Part shown: positions 49,983-58,462 of the stretch, in pieces
How the letters are laid out: each line of letters opens with the position of its first letter
Numbering within the stretch: the stretch's first letter is position 1
Assembly (NCBI GenBank): GCA_036488085.1
Contig: DASXHZ010000074.1
Location: 5,211 to 69,210, forward strand
Source: DASXHZ01 sp036488085
GTDB taxonomy: Bacteria > Acidobacteriota > Thermoanaerobaculia > Gp7-AA8
Direction of reading: 5' to 3'
Length of the DNA: 64,000 bases
Translations under genes and position numbers: made by a program
The notes under the pieces: generated by a model
The model's input: only the letters and a program-made list of their open reading frames with translations
Told to the model about the DNA's origin: nothing
The model's database searches: none

Positions 49983-51296
49983 TCAGGCGACAGGTTCGCG
50001 GCTGCGCTGGAGATCCTTCGCTGCGCTCAGGATAGACTCTTTTGCGGCGGCGACCTGGCGCTCGCGCTTCTCGATCTTCTTTGCCCGGCCGATGACGTCC
50101 TCGATGAGCGCCCACGTCACGTTCGACGGCTGGTAGCGCTCCGGCGACGAATCCGCGACATGGCGACCGAGGGCGCCGAGGGCGGTGTGGTATGGGATGA
50201 GCGACCCACCGCTGATGTAGCGTGCGACGAGAAGCCCGACCGCGGCTGACTCGACATACCCCTCCACACCGGTGATCTGACCGGCGAAGAAGACCCGGTC
50301 GTCCAGCTTGGCCTGGAACGTATTGCGTAAGTGCCGCGGCCCGTTGATGAACGTATTGCGGTGCATCGACCCGAACCGCGCGAACTGCGCGTTCTCCAGG
50401 CCGGGGATCATCTGAAGGACGCGTTTCTGCTCCGGTACCTTCATCTTCGTCTGGAAGCCGACGATGTTGAAGTACTCGTCCGACAGATCTTCCTTCCGGA
50501 GCTGCACGACGGCGTGGGCGCGCTCGCCGCTTTGCGGGTGATCGAGGCCGACCGGCTTCATCGGGCCGTAACGCAGCGTGTCGATGCCGCGCGACGCGAT
50601 CTCTTCGATCGGGAGGCAGCCTTCGAAATGCGCCGCCTGCTCGAAGTCGTGCAGCGGATACAGCTCTGCGCCGAGGAGCGCGGCGACGAAGCCCTCGTAC
50701 TGTTCGCGCGACATCGCCGCGTTCAAGTAATCGCGGCCGTCGCCCTTGTCGTAGCGCGACTTCCAATACAGCTTCGACATATCGAGCGAGTCCGCGGCGA
50801 TGATCGGCGCGATCGCGTCGTAGAAGTACAGACCATCACGGCCGAGGAAGTCGTTGATCGCTTCGAAGAGCGGATGCGACGTGAGGGGGCCGGTGGCGAT
50901 GACGAGGAAGTCGTAGCCGCCGCGGTCGAGCGACGTCACCTCTTCGCGCCGGAGGGTGATCCTCGGATTCGACGCGATCGCATTCGTGACCGCCGCCGAG
51001 AACGTCTCGCGATCGACCGCGAACGCGTCCCCCGCGGGAACGCGCGCCTCTTCGCCGCACGCGATGACGAGAGAGCCCATCAGCTTCATCTCGTGCTTGA
51101 GGAGGCCGACGGCATTCGTCGCCGAGGATGAGCGGAACGAGTTCGAACAGACCAGCTCCGCGAGGTTCGACGTCTGATGCGCGGCGGTCGACTTCACCGG
51201 CCGCATCTCGAACAGGTCGACCGTGTGGCCGCCCCGCGCGAGGGCGAATGCGCACTCACATCCGGCGAGGCCGGCGCCGACGATTTTGATCTTCAT
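49983..51296 (-). CDS. trmFO: Folate-dependent tRNA (uracil-54) methyltransferase TrmFO
   Basis: The 437-residue flavoprotein methylates U54 of tRNA using methylene-tetrahydrofolate. It has the FAD motif KIVGAGLAGCECAFALARGG at the N-terminus, HQTSNLAELVCSNSFRS, ATGPLTSHPLFEAI, and FAGQITGVEGYVESAA near the end. The substrate is consistent with the tRNA genes in the window. The 5' end lies beside a heptamer-repeat element at 51300-51386. Confidence 0.96.
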   Translation of the reverse strand: MKIKIVGAGLAGCECAFALARGGHTVDLFEMRPVKSTAAHQTSNLAELVCSNSFRSSSATNAVGLLKHEMKLMGSLVIACGEEARVPAGDAFAVDRETFSAAVTNAIASNPRITLRREEVTSLDRGGYDFLVIATGPLTSHPLFEAINDFLGRDGLYFYDAIAPIIAADSLDMSKLYWKSRYDKGDGRDYLNAAMSREQYEGFVAALLGAELYPLHDFEQAAHFEGCLPIEEIASRGIDTLRYGPMKPVGLDHPQSGERAHAVVQLRKEDLSDEYFNIVGFQTKMKVPEQKRVLQMIPGLENAQFARFGSMHRNTFINGPRHLRNTFQAKLDDRVFFAGQITGVEGYVESAAVGLLVARYISGGSLIPYHTALGALGRHVADSSPERYQPSNVTWALIEDVIGRAKKIEKRERQVAAAKESILSAAKDLQRSREPVA

Positions 51297-51299
51297 ATC

Positions 51300-51386
51300 A
51301 GAGCGCAGTGGGCAGAGCGCGGAGCGCAGAGGGCCGCGTTACATCCGGGTCGATTCTGCGCTCTGCGCTCTGCTTTCTGCCGTCTA
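51300..51386. repeat. Inverted heptamer-repeat element, AGAGCGC type
   Basis: Five units in register (AGAGCGC, AGTGGGC, AGAGCGC, GGAGCGC, AGAGGGC) span 51300-51334. The inverse arm lies at about 51355-51385. The stop codon of the DUF3467 gene (51386-51384) is within the second arm. The element separates that gene from trmFO. Confidence 0.88.
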
Positions 51387-51677
51387 GTTCGACGGCTCGT
51401 CGGTCGAGTAACCCCCGCCCTCGATCCGGATCTCGCCGAACTTCCCCTCGAAGATCGAGATGTTCTGCGCCAGCGCCTCGAGGAGCTGCTTCGCGTGCAG
51501 CGGTGTCATCACGACGCGGCTGAACACCTTCACGTCCGCGCGGCCCGGCATGATCCGCCCGAGGTCGATCACGAACTCGGAAGGGGAGTGAATGATGTTC
51601 GCGAAGTTGACGTACTCGCCCTGCGAGACCGCGTCATCGATCGTGATACGGAGAGTCGGCTGTGCCTCGTCGTTCAT
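51384..51677 (-). CDS. DUF3467 protein
   Basis: The 97-residue protein matches DUF3467: YVNFANIIHSPSEFVIDLGRIMPG, then VFSRVVMTPLHAKQLLEALAQNI and FEGKFGEIRIEGG. It is a small cytoplasmic protein of unknown function, widespread in diverse bacteria. Its end falls inside a repeat element. Confidence 0.88.
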   Translation of the reverse strand: MNDEAQPTLRITIDDAVSQGEYVNFANIIHSPSEFVIDLGRIMPGRADVKVFSRVVMTPLHAKQLLEALAQNISIFEGKFGEIRIEGGGYSTDEPSN

Positions 51678-51716
51678 TGCAGAGGACGCATACCGTAATG
51701 CGGGAGGTCGTATTCC

Positions 51717-52118
51717 TCACTTGAAATAGGCGCGCTGGAACTTCAGCCGATGACGCCCGTAGCGGAGGCGGAGTGTCAGTGTGACCTCGCCGCGGCCGGC
51801 CATCAGCGGCGCCGCCTTCTCGTTCAGTGGGATCACCATGTCCATCTTCTCCGTCGGAGCGTTGTCGGTCGAGCCGCCGGTGCCGACGAGGCCCGAGACG
51901 GCGAGCACCGGCTGTTTTTTCGTTTTAGCGTCAGGCGGCCCGAGGACCTCGATCGTCATCCGCTCGCCGGCTTTGACCTCGAGGTTTTCCAGCATGAGCA
52001 CCGGCGTGGTGGCGTTCTTCGGGGCGGGAAGCCGGATCGTCGTATCCATTTGACGGCTTGCCGCGCCGCAGACCGTAGCGGTCACGACCAGCGCGGCGAA
52101 CATTCCTCGATGGATCAC
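51717..52118 (-). CDS. Small secreted protein next to tyrosinase
   Basis: The 133-residue protein has a signal peptide (residues 1-20, ending AAS) and a beta-rich mature part (TTPVLMLENLEVKAGERMTIEVLGPPD, VPLNEKAAPLMAGRGEVTLTLRLRYGR). It starts 28 bp after the tyrosinase stop on the same strand and is probably co-transcribed. Tyrosinases of the plant-like type often have a downstream helper or lid; this one may serve in that role, but no motif proves it. Confidence 0.75.
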   Translation of the reverse strand: MIHRGMFAALVVTATVCGAASRQMDTTIRLPAPKNATTPVLMLENLEVKAGERMTIEVLGPPDAKTKKQPVLAVSGLVGTGGSTDNAPTEKMDMVIPLNEKAAPLMAGRGEVTLTLRLRYGRHRLKFQRAYFK

Positions 52119-52146
52119 GTCCGATCCGGCTGCACTCCCTCTGCCA

Positions 52147-53529
52147 TCAACTGATGAAGGTAATCGCCTCGGCGACCAGCGGTATTGCGGGCGCCGTCGT
52201 CCTGCGCTCCGCGTCGAGCGGCGCGATGAAGAGATCGAGCCCCTTTGTTGCGGTCGCCGGAATCTTCCCCGTCACGTCGAGCGCTGCCGAGAGTACCTCG
52301 GCGCCGTGATCGTGTCCCTCCCCCTGGCTCAGGACGCGGCTGACCATGCCGAGGTAGTTCGGCGACTTCCGGGCGTCGGTGCCGACCGGCGGCTTCACGT
52401 CGAAGATGCCGTAGCGCCGCGTGTCGGGCGGGAACTTGTCGAGGTTCTGGATGTCGCGAATGTGAACGAAGTCCGGCGTCGGCTCTTTCATGCGCGCCAT
52501 CGCCGCGGGGCTCAGCGTGGCGTGATTGGCCGCCATCGCGACCGCGAACGTCTTCGGCGCGGCGACGGCGGGTTTCATCAGCGATGAATACTGATAGCCG
52601 AGCTTCCGCTCGTCGCGGAGATCGTTCATGTAGACGAAGCGCCACTTCCGGTTCTCGTCGTAGAAGTAGACCTTGTCCTCCTTGAAGTCGGGATTTGCAT
52701 GGCCCGGGATCACCGACCATGACGACCAGACACGGTCGATGTTGCTGTGGTGCGCGTAGAAGAGCGGGTCGCGCGGCGAATACTGCAGGTTCGCCATGTC
52801 TCCCTGCGGCGCCGCGCCGGTCGGATTCGCGAACGCGTTGTGCACGTTCGCGTGCGGTCCCGTGTAAAGCGCCGGCGTCGGCTTTCTTTGGGCGTCGGTG
52901 CCGCCGAAGTCTTCGAAGGTCGGGAGGGCCAGGAGCGGCTGCACGTTGACCAGGTCGTCGGTGAGCGGGAACGAGAGCGGCCCGAGGTAGCGGTTCGCCC
53001 AATACAGCGGCTGATTCGGCGTGCCGTAGATCGCAGGCATCACGCGGCTGTTCTTGTTCTCCCAGTCCCAGTAGATCAGGCGCAGGCTGTTGTTCTGGCT
53101 CATGATCCGGAGCTGGCGTTCGAGGAAGTAGAGCAGGCCGCGGTGCCAGGTCGGGAACTGCCAGTTGTAGTGGACGTTCGTTGGGTACGTTCGCGCGCAG
53201 CGGATGCAGTGTTGCGCGACGAGCTTCGTCCAACTGATCAAGTCGTTCGGCGGGAGGTTGCGCACCAGGCAGATTGCGGCGCGGAAGTCCTCGAGCTGCT
53301 TCTTCATCGCCGTCTGCGAGATCTCCGTCGTCGAGTGGCGGATGCCGATCTTCGGCTCATTCGGGATGAAGCGTGTCGCGGGCGGCGGAGTGGGGAGCGT
53401 GCAGTCCTGATGCGGATCGGGTTTGTTGCACTCGGCGCCCCAGAGTAAGTCCGGCTCGATCCAAAACGTCATCGCGACGGGGCCCAGCGCGATCACTTGA
53501 CGGATGAACGTGCGGCGATTGGTGGTCAT
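52147..53529 (-). CDS. Tyrosinase (polyphenol oxidase), plant-type, Tat-exported
   Basis: The 460-residue copper enzyme has a Tat signal (TTNRRTFIRQVIALG) and both type-3 copper sites: CuA H107, H120 and H129 (QHCIRC, VHYNWQF, TWHRG) and CuB H226 and H230 (GPHANVH) plus a histidine in FYAHHSNIDRVW. C111 in the HCIRC motif is placed like the cysteine of plant catechol oxidases that cross-links to a histidine. It oxidises phenols to quinones in the periplasm. ATG 53529 has AGGAGG upstream. The neighbouring secreted protein is downstream. Confidence 0.95.
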   Translation of the reverse strand: MTTNRRTFIRQVIALGPVAMTFWIEPDLLWGAECNKPDPHQDCTLPTPPPATRFIPNEPKIGIRHSTTEISQTAMKKQLEDFRAAICLVRNLPPNDLISWTKLVAQHCIRCARTYPTNVHYNWQFPTWHRGLLYFLERQLRIMSQNNSLRLIYWDWENKNSRVMPAIYGTPNQPLYWANRYLGPLSFPLTDDLVNVQPLLALPTFEDFGGTDAQRKPTPALYTGPHANVHNAFANPTGAAPQGDMANLQYSPRDPLFYAHHSNIDRVWSSWSVIPGHANPDFKEDKVYFYDENRKWRFVYMNDLRDERKLGYQYSSLMKPAVAAPKTFAVAMAANHATLSPAAMARMKEPTPDFVHIRDIQNLDKFPPDTRRYGIFDVKPPVGTDARKSPNYLGMVSRVLSQGEGHDHGAEVLSAALDVTGKIPATATKGLDLFIAPLDAERRTTAPAIPLVAEAITFIS

Positions 53530-53625
53530 GGAGAACCTCCTCCTCGCAACGGAAATTGAGATGTATGCACGGAAGAATATCAGGGAACGCCATCCCGGAA
53601 ACATTTCCGCTTGCATTTCGTCTAG

Positions 53626-53645
53626 TGTTGTAGTCAACTACAACA
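53626..53645. promoter_or_regulatory. Palindromic operator of the GntR-ABC operon
   Basis: Nine-bp arms TGTTGTAGT and ACTACAACA flank a CA centre, 21 bp before the GntR gene ATG. This is the size and position expected for a YtrA-type autorepressor site. Confidence 0.85.
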
Positions 53646-53666
53646 GTTACACACCTGAGCGACGAA

Positions 53667-54032
53667 ATGGACCGTGAATGGAACGACAGCCAACCGATCT
53701 ATCGCCAAGTCCGCGATCGCGTCGTCGACCTCATCCTCGATGGCGTGCTCGCGGAAGGGGATCCGCTCCCCTCCGTCCGCACCGTGGCAGCCGAGTACCT
53801 GGTGAACCCGCTCACCGTTCTGAAGGGCTACCAGGAGCTGGTCGACGAGCAACTCGTCGAGACGAGGCGGGGCCGCGGGATGTTCGTCAGGGAAGGTGCT
53901 CGGGCGCTCTTGCTGGCGGCCGAGCGCGAGAAGTTCCTCGTCGATCAATGGCCACGCCTCTGCGCCATGATGAAACGCCTCGGCCTGTCGCCCGAAAAAC
54001 TGCTGAAAAACGATCTCGAGGAGGAGCGCTGA
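53667..54032 (+). CDS. GntR-family regulator, YtrA subfamily
   Basis: The 121-residue repressor has only the winged-helix domain (PIYRQVRDRVVDLILDGVLAEGDPLPSVRTVAAEYLVNPLTVLKGYQEL) plus a short helical tail, the size of YtrA-type regulators that sit in front of ABC transporters. It should control its own operon through the palindrome at 53626-53645. The ABC ATPase starts 1 bp after its stop. Confidence 0.94.
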   Translation: MDREWNDSQPIYRQVRDRVVDLILDGVLAEGDPLPSVRTVAAEYLVNPLTVLKGYQELVDEQLVETRRGRGMFVREGARALLLAAEREKFLVDQWPRLCAMMKRLGLSPEKLLKNDLEEER

Positions 54033-54033
54033 G

Positions 54034-54918
54034 ATGGCAACGATAGAAGCGCGCGGTCTAGGCAGGTCGTACGGCGCGACCGTCGCCCTCGATGGAATTG
54101 ATCTCAACGTCGAGGAGGGACGCATCCTCGGTCTGATCGGTCCGAACGGCGCCGGCAAGACCACCGCCCTCAACGCCATCCTCGGCATCGCGCCGTACCA
54201 GGGCGAGCTCCGCGTCCTCGGCCGCGATCCGTGGACCGAGCGCGAACGGCTGATGAACGACGTCTGCTTCATCGCCGACGTCGCCGTCCTCCCGCGCTGG
54301 ATCCGCGTGTCCCAGGCCCTCGACTACGTCGCCGGTGTTCACCCGCGGTTCGATCGTGCGAAGGCCGAGGGATTCCTCGCGAAGACGGCGATCAATCGAT
54401 ACAGCCGCGTGCGGGAGCTGTCGAAGGGCATGGTCGCGCAGCTCCACCTCGCGTTGATCATGGCGATCGACGCGCGGCTGCTGGTTCTCGACGAGCCGAC
54501 CCTCGGCCTCGACATCCTCTATCGCAAGCAGTTCTACGACTCACTCCTCAACGACTACTTCGATCACACCCGGACGATCGTCGTGACCACGCATCAGGTC
54601 GAGGAGGTGCAGGACGTTCTCACCGATCTGATGTTCATCAATCGCGGCCGCATCGTGCTGCGCTCGACGATGGACGAGTTCGAAGCGAGGTACGCCGAGG
54701 TCATGGTGAACCCGGAGCGTGTGGCGGAAGCGCGGGCGCTGCGGCCGATCTACGAACGCACGATCTTCGGGCGCAGCATTTTCCTCTTCGATGGAGCCGA
54801 CCGGCAGCAGCTCTCGGCACTCGGCGACGTCCGGACTCCGAGCATCGCCGACCTCTTCGTGGCGGTGATCGGCGGCCAGCAGGGCGATCAACAGGTTGGG
54901 CGAGGAGCGGCGGCATGA
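54034..54918 (+). CDS. ABC transporter ATPase
   Basis: The 294-residue ATPase has Walker A GPNGAGKTT, signature ELSKGM (a divergent LSGGQ), and Walker B LLVLDEPTLGLD. It resembles the YtrB/BcrA-like export ATPases regulated by GntR proteins. The divergent signature is normal in this subgroup. It overlaps the permease start by 4 bp. Confidence 0.95.
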   Translation: MATIEARGLGRSYGATVALDGIDLNVEEGRILGLIGPNGAGKTTALNAILGIAPYQGELRVLGRDPWTERERLMNDVCFIADVAVLPRWIRVSQALDYVAGVHPRFDRAKAEGFLAKTAINRYSRVRELSKGMVAQLHLALIMAIDARLLVLDEPTLGLDILYRKQFYDSLLNDYFDHTRTIVVTTHQVEEVQDVLTDLMFINRGRIVLRSTMDEFEARYAEVMVNPERVAEARALRPIYERTIFGRSIFLFDGADRQQLSALGDVRTPSIADLFVAVIGGQQGDQQVGRGAAA

Positions 54919-55781
54919 ACGAGAACGTTCGTCCGATGTACTGGTCACTGCGTCGCGAGCTGTGGGAGAACCGCTCGGTCTACATCGCGCCGCTGATCGT
55001 CTCGCTCGTCTGCCTCCTCGGATTCGCGATCAGCATGATCGGCCTCCCCGCGCGCCGGCGGGCGGCGATGCTGGCGGGCGAAGCGGCGCGCCGGAACGGC
55101 ATCTCCGAAGCGTACGGTATGGTCGCGATCATGCTCGTCATCACCGCGTTCATCGTCGGCGCGTTCTACTGCCTCGACGCGCTGTACGGCGAGCGCCGCG
55201 ACCGCAGCATCCTCTTCTGGAAGTCGCTGCCGGTCTCCGACACGACGACTGTCCTCTCGAAGGCGGCGATCCCGTTCGTCGTCCTTCCGCCGATCGTCTT
55301 CGTGCTCAGCGTCGTCACCCAACTGATCATGTTCGCGTACAGCAGCATGGTCCTGCTGGCGCACGGGCTGAGTCCCGCCGTGACGTGGAAGTACTTTCCC
55401 GTCTTTCAGGAGTCGTTGTTTCTCCTGTACGGCCTCGTCGTGATCGTGCTGTGGCACGCGCCGATCTACACCTGGCTGCTACTGATTTCGGCGTGGGCGA
55501 AACGGGCGACGTTCCTCTGGGCGATCCTGCCATTCTTCGCGCTGGCGGTGCTCGAGCAGATCGCGTTCAACACGCACCTCGTCCTCTTCACCATGCAGTA
55601 CCGGCTCTTCGGCGGGATCCAGGAGGCGTTCTCCGACACCGCGAAGGGCTCCATCTACTCGGCCAGCCAGTTGACGCCGTGGCGGTTCGTGAGCTCAGGC
55701 GGTCTCTGGATCGGGCTGGCGTTCGCCGTCACCTTCCTCGCCATCACGGTGCGGATGCGCCGCTACCGCGAGCCGATCTGA
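54915..55781 (+). CDS. ABC transporter permease
   Basis: The 288-residue permease has six predicted helices, with cytoplasmic residues RRELWENRSVYIAPLI at the front and a conserved YGERRDRSILFWKSLPVSDT loop. It is the ABC-2 type used with YtrB-like ATPases to export peptides or detergents. It overlaps the ATPase stop. The substrate is unknown. Confidence 0.92.
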   Translation: MNENVRPMYWSLRRELWENRSVYIAPLIVSLVCLLGFAISMIGLPARRRAAMLAGEAARRNGISEAYGMVAIMLVITAFIVGAFYCLDALYGERRDRSILFWKSLPVSDTTTVLSKAAIPFVVLPPIVFVLSVVTQLIMFAYSSMVLLAHGLSPAVTWKYFPVFQESLFLLYGLVVIVLWHAPIYTWLLLISAWAKRATFLWAILPFFALAVLEQIAFNTHLVLFTMQYRLFGGIQEAFSDTAKGSIYSASQLTPWRFVSSGGLWIGLAFAVTFLAITVRMRRYREPI

Positions 55782-55788
55782 GGTTTCC

Positions 55789-56319
55789 ATGCGCACGACT
55801 GAAACCGCACTTTTCTACGCCGGGGGCCTGACGTCGGGCGTCGCCGCCGCCTTCGTCCGTTCGCGCTTCGTGATCTTCGGGGACGCTACGGCAACGGCGA
55901 TGAACATCGTCGCGCACGGCCCGTTGTTCCGGCTGGTCTCCGCGGCCGATCTGATCTCGGCCGGCTGCTATATCGCGGTGACGCTGCTCTTGTTCCGGAT
56001 CTTCAGCCCGTTCAACAAGGGTCTGTCGATCGTCGCGACGTTCTTCGGTCTCGCCGGCTGTGCCGTCGCCGTCGTCGCGGCGCTCTTCCAGATCGCGGCG
56101 CTCTTCGTCGTCGGCGGCGCGGAGCACTGGAACATCCTCGCCGTGAAGGCGCTGCCGGCGCTCGCCCTCATGTGCCTGCAGTTCCAGTCGCGCGCATACA
56201 CCGTGAGCGTCGTCTTCTTCGGGCTGTTCACGCTCGTCATCGCGTACCTGACCGTCCGGACGCGAGTCTCATCCGAGAAATCGAAAGACATTGCCGACGC
56301 GCTGAAGCGCGTCTCATAG
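55789..56319 (+). CDS. DUF4386-like membrane protein
   Basis: The 176-residue protein has five hydrophobic segments and the DUF4386-like opening ALFYAGGLTSGVAAAFVRSRFVIFGDATATAMNI. DUF4386 proteins are usually near 230 residues, so this one is short. It follows the permease by 7 bp and is probably part of the operon. Function unknown. Confidence 0.8.
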   Translation: MRTTETALFYAGGLTSGVAAAFVRSRFVIFGDATATAMNIVAHGPLFRLVSAADLISAGCYIAVTLLLFRIFSPFNKGLSIVATFFGLAGCAVAVVAALFQIAALFVVGGAEHWNILAVKALPALALMCLQFQSRAYTVSVVFFGLFTLVIAYLTVRTRVSSEKSKDIADALKRVS

Positions 56320-56327
56320 GAGAAACC

Positions 56328-57518
56328 ATGACCACATTCAGTTTGCCGGAGCCATCGCTCCGGCGTGCGACAGCTACGCTCAACGCCGCAGTCCGTTCGT
56401 GGTTCGTCGTCGCGTTCATCGGTCAAATCGTGTTCGGGGTGGCCGTCGCGTCGTTCTACGGCCTTACCGCCGCGCGCGGCGACCTGCACCGCTGGAACAT
56501 CAGCGGCGGATGGAAGCACGGCGACGCGGTCGGAAACCTCTCCATCGCGATGCACCTCGCTACGGCGGTGATCGTGATGTTGAGCGGGTGCCTGCAGTTC
56601 ATCCCGCGTCTGCGCGCGCGCCATCCGCGTTTTCATCGTGTGAACGGCCGCCTATACGTCACCGCGGGCGTAGTGCTCAGCGCCGCGGGCGTCTACTTGA
56701 CGTGGTTCCGCAGCCGGGTCGGCGACGTTCCGCAACACCTCGCCTCGACGCTGAACGCTGTTCTGATCTGGGCCTTCGCCGCCATCGCGATCCGTTACGC
56801 GATCCGGCGCGACATCGCCGCGCACAGGCGCTGGGCGCTCCGTTTCTTTCTCGTTCTCAGCGCGTCGTACTTTTTCCGGCTCTCGTTCTTCCTCGTGATC
56901 GTGATCGCCGGCCATCCGGTCGGCTTCGATCCGACCACGCTCATCGGCTGGCTCCCGACGACCATTGCGTTCGGTCAGTACCTCGTCCCGCTTGCCGTCC
57001 TCGAGCTCTACCTGCGAGCCCAGACCAATCCTGGTGCCGTGCGGAGATTCGTGGCGGCCGGCGTCGTCTTTCTCATGACCCTCGCCACCGCCGCCGGAAT
57101 CGTGGTCGTCACCGCCGCGAACTGGCTGCCGGATGTAAGAAAAGGCTTCGACTTCCGGACGCCGGTCGCCGTGACGCTCTGGTCGACGATCGAACGCCGC
57201 GGAATTGATGCCGCCATCCAGGAGTACCGTGCACTCCGAGCGGCCCCCCCCGCCAACTACAACTTCGACGAATCGGAGCTGAACTCCCTCGGGTACCGCC
57301 TCCTCCGCGGCAAGCGGTACCCGGAAGCGATCCGCATCCTCCAACTCAACGCCGAGGTCTATCCGAGATCGAGCAACGTTTACGACAGCCTCGGGGAGGC
57401 CTTCGCCGGCGCAGGCGACAAACCTCGCGCCATCGCCTACTACGAGAAGGCGATCCAGGTCGACCCGAAGAACTCCGACGCGTCCGCGATGCTGCAGAAG
57501 CTCAGAGGACGTGCATGA
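56328..57518 (+). CDS. DUF2306-like membrane protein with TPR tail
   Basis: The 396-residue protein has about eight hydrophobic segments in residues 20-275 (first MHLATAVIVMLSGCLQFIPRLR, with RFHRVNGRLYVTAGVV in the DUF2306 manner) and a C-terminal pair of tetratricopeptide repeats (YPEAIRILQLNAEVYPRSSNVYDSLGEAFAGAGDKPRAIAYYEKAI). The membrane part may be a cytochrome-like or sensor domain; the TPR tail suggests a protein partner. The ATG at 56328 has an AGGAGA site. It is the last gene of the GntR operon. Confidence 0.82.
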   Translation: MTTFSLPEPSLRRATATLNAAVRSWFVVAFIGQIVFGVAVASFYGLTAARGDLHRWNISGGWKHGDAVGNLSIAMHLATAVIVMLSGCLQFIPRLRARHPRFHRVNGRLYVTAGVVLSAAGVYLTWFRSRVGDVPQHLASTLNAVLIWAFAAIAIRYAIRRDIAAHRRWALRFFLVLSASYFFRLSFFLVIVIAGHPVGFDPTTLIGWLPTTIAFGQYLVPLAVLELYLRAQTNPGAVRRFVAAGVVFLMTLATAAGIVVVTAANWLPDVRKGFDFRTPVAVTLWSTIERRGIDAAIQEYRALRAAPPANYNFDESELNSLGYRLLRGKRYPEAIRILQLNAEVYPRSSNVYDSLGEAFAGAGDKPRAIAYYEKAIQVDPKNSDASAMLQKLRGRA

Positions 57519-57527
57519 TCCCGCGGA

Positions 57528-58460
57528 TCAACCCTCGTAGATGCCGTCGAAGAGGCGGTCACCGCGCCAGTCGTTGCCGTTGTGCCGCTTGTGTTCGATC
57601 TCGCTGCTGCCGAAGATCGAGTCCATGACCTCCTTGTCGAGCCGGAACGGCGGCAGCTTCACACCTTCGTTTTCGAGGTCTTTGAAGATTGATTGAAAGC
57701 TGACGCACAACTGCTCAGACGCCGACACTTCGCCAATGTGGAGTCCGACGACACGCCGTCTTTCGTTATAAAGCGGCGCGCCGGAGGCGCCGTTCAGCGT
57801 AGTGCTGCAATAGCTGAAGAGATGAGGAAATTTGAGGTCAAGGTGCTCCTGGCGAATGTAGCCGTCGGCGAATTGGAGGACCTCACCCATCGGATGCTGG
57901 ACGACGAAAACACGTCCCGCCGCGGGCGCGTCGGCTCGGCTGCAGTTGTTCCACCCGCGGATGCGGTTTGAGTACGGAAGGAACGACAGACCGATGGGGC
58001 GATCGAGCCGCACCAGGATGTAGTCGAGTCCGTTGTCATCGAAGCGCCGCGTGCATCGTGAATCCACCTTGATCGACGAGGCGACGACGTCCGGCTGCGC
58101 ACGGTTTGTAGGGAGAATCCGCAACCCGCAGGAATCACCTTTCGCCCGCGCTCCGGTCTTCCCGTTCCAGATGAACTGGTCGAAGAGGAGCGTCACGTCA
58201 CTGGGATCGGCGAAAATGCCGTTCGTTCCCATCAGCGTGTGCGCCGCCGTGAGCAAGAGGTCAGGTCCGACGAGCACGCCGGTAGCATCCGATCCCCGTT
58301 TTCGACGGATCAGACAGCCGCGCCTCGAAAGCTTCATGAATTCGACGCTGCGCGGATTGACCGGCTGGAGCCCATCGAGCACTTTGTCGAATTCGTCGTG
58401 GTCGTGATGCGGGTCGGAGTGGACATGCAAGAGGGTGGCGGGGTTCGTCAGTTCCTTCAT
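57528..58460 (-). CDS. Trypsin-like serine protease of the CHAT operon
   Basis: The 310-residue protein has a chymotrypsin/V8-type fold with the triad H74 (LTAAHTL), D146 (GLDYILVRL) and S226 (LNGASGAPLY). The usual GDSGGP reads GASGAP, so the oxyanion region is altered. It has no signal peptide and begins with a His/Asp-rich segment (VHSDPHHDHDEF). The gene is 2 bp after the unknown gene and 1.0 kb after the CHAT gene, all on the minus strand. A cytoplasmic protease paired with CHAT suggests a proteolytic relay. Confidence 0.85.
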   Translation of the reverse strand: MKELTNPATLLHVHSDPHHDHDEFDKVLDGLQPVNPRSVEFMKLSRRGCLIRRKRGSDATGVLVGPDLLLTAAHTLMGTNGIFADPSDVTLLFDQFIWNGKTGARAKGDSCGLRILPTNRAQPDVVASSIKVDSRCTRRFDDNGLDYILVRLDRPIGLSFLPYSNRIRGWNNCSRADAPAAGRVFVVQHPMGEVLQFADGYIRQEHLDLKFPHLFSYCSTTLNGASGAPLYNERRRVVGLHIGEVSASEQLCVSFQSIFKDLENEGVKLPPFRLDKEVMDSIFGSSEIEHKRHNGNDWRGDRLFDGIYEG

Positions 58461-58462
58461 TT

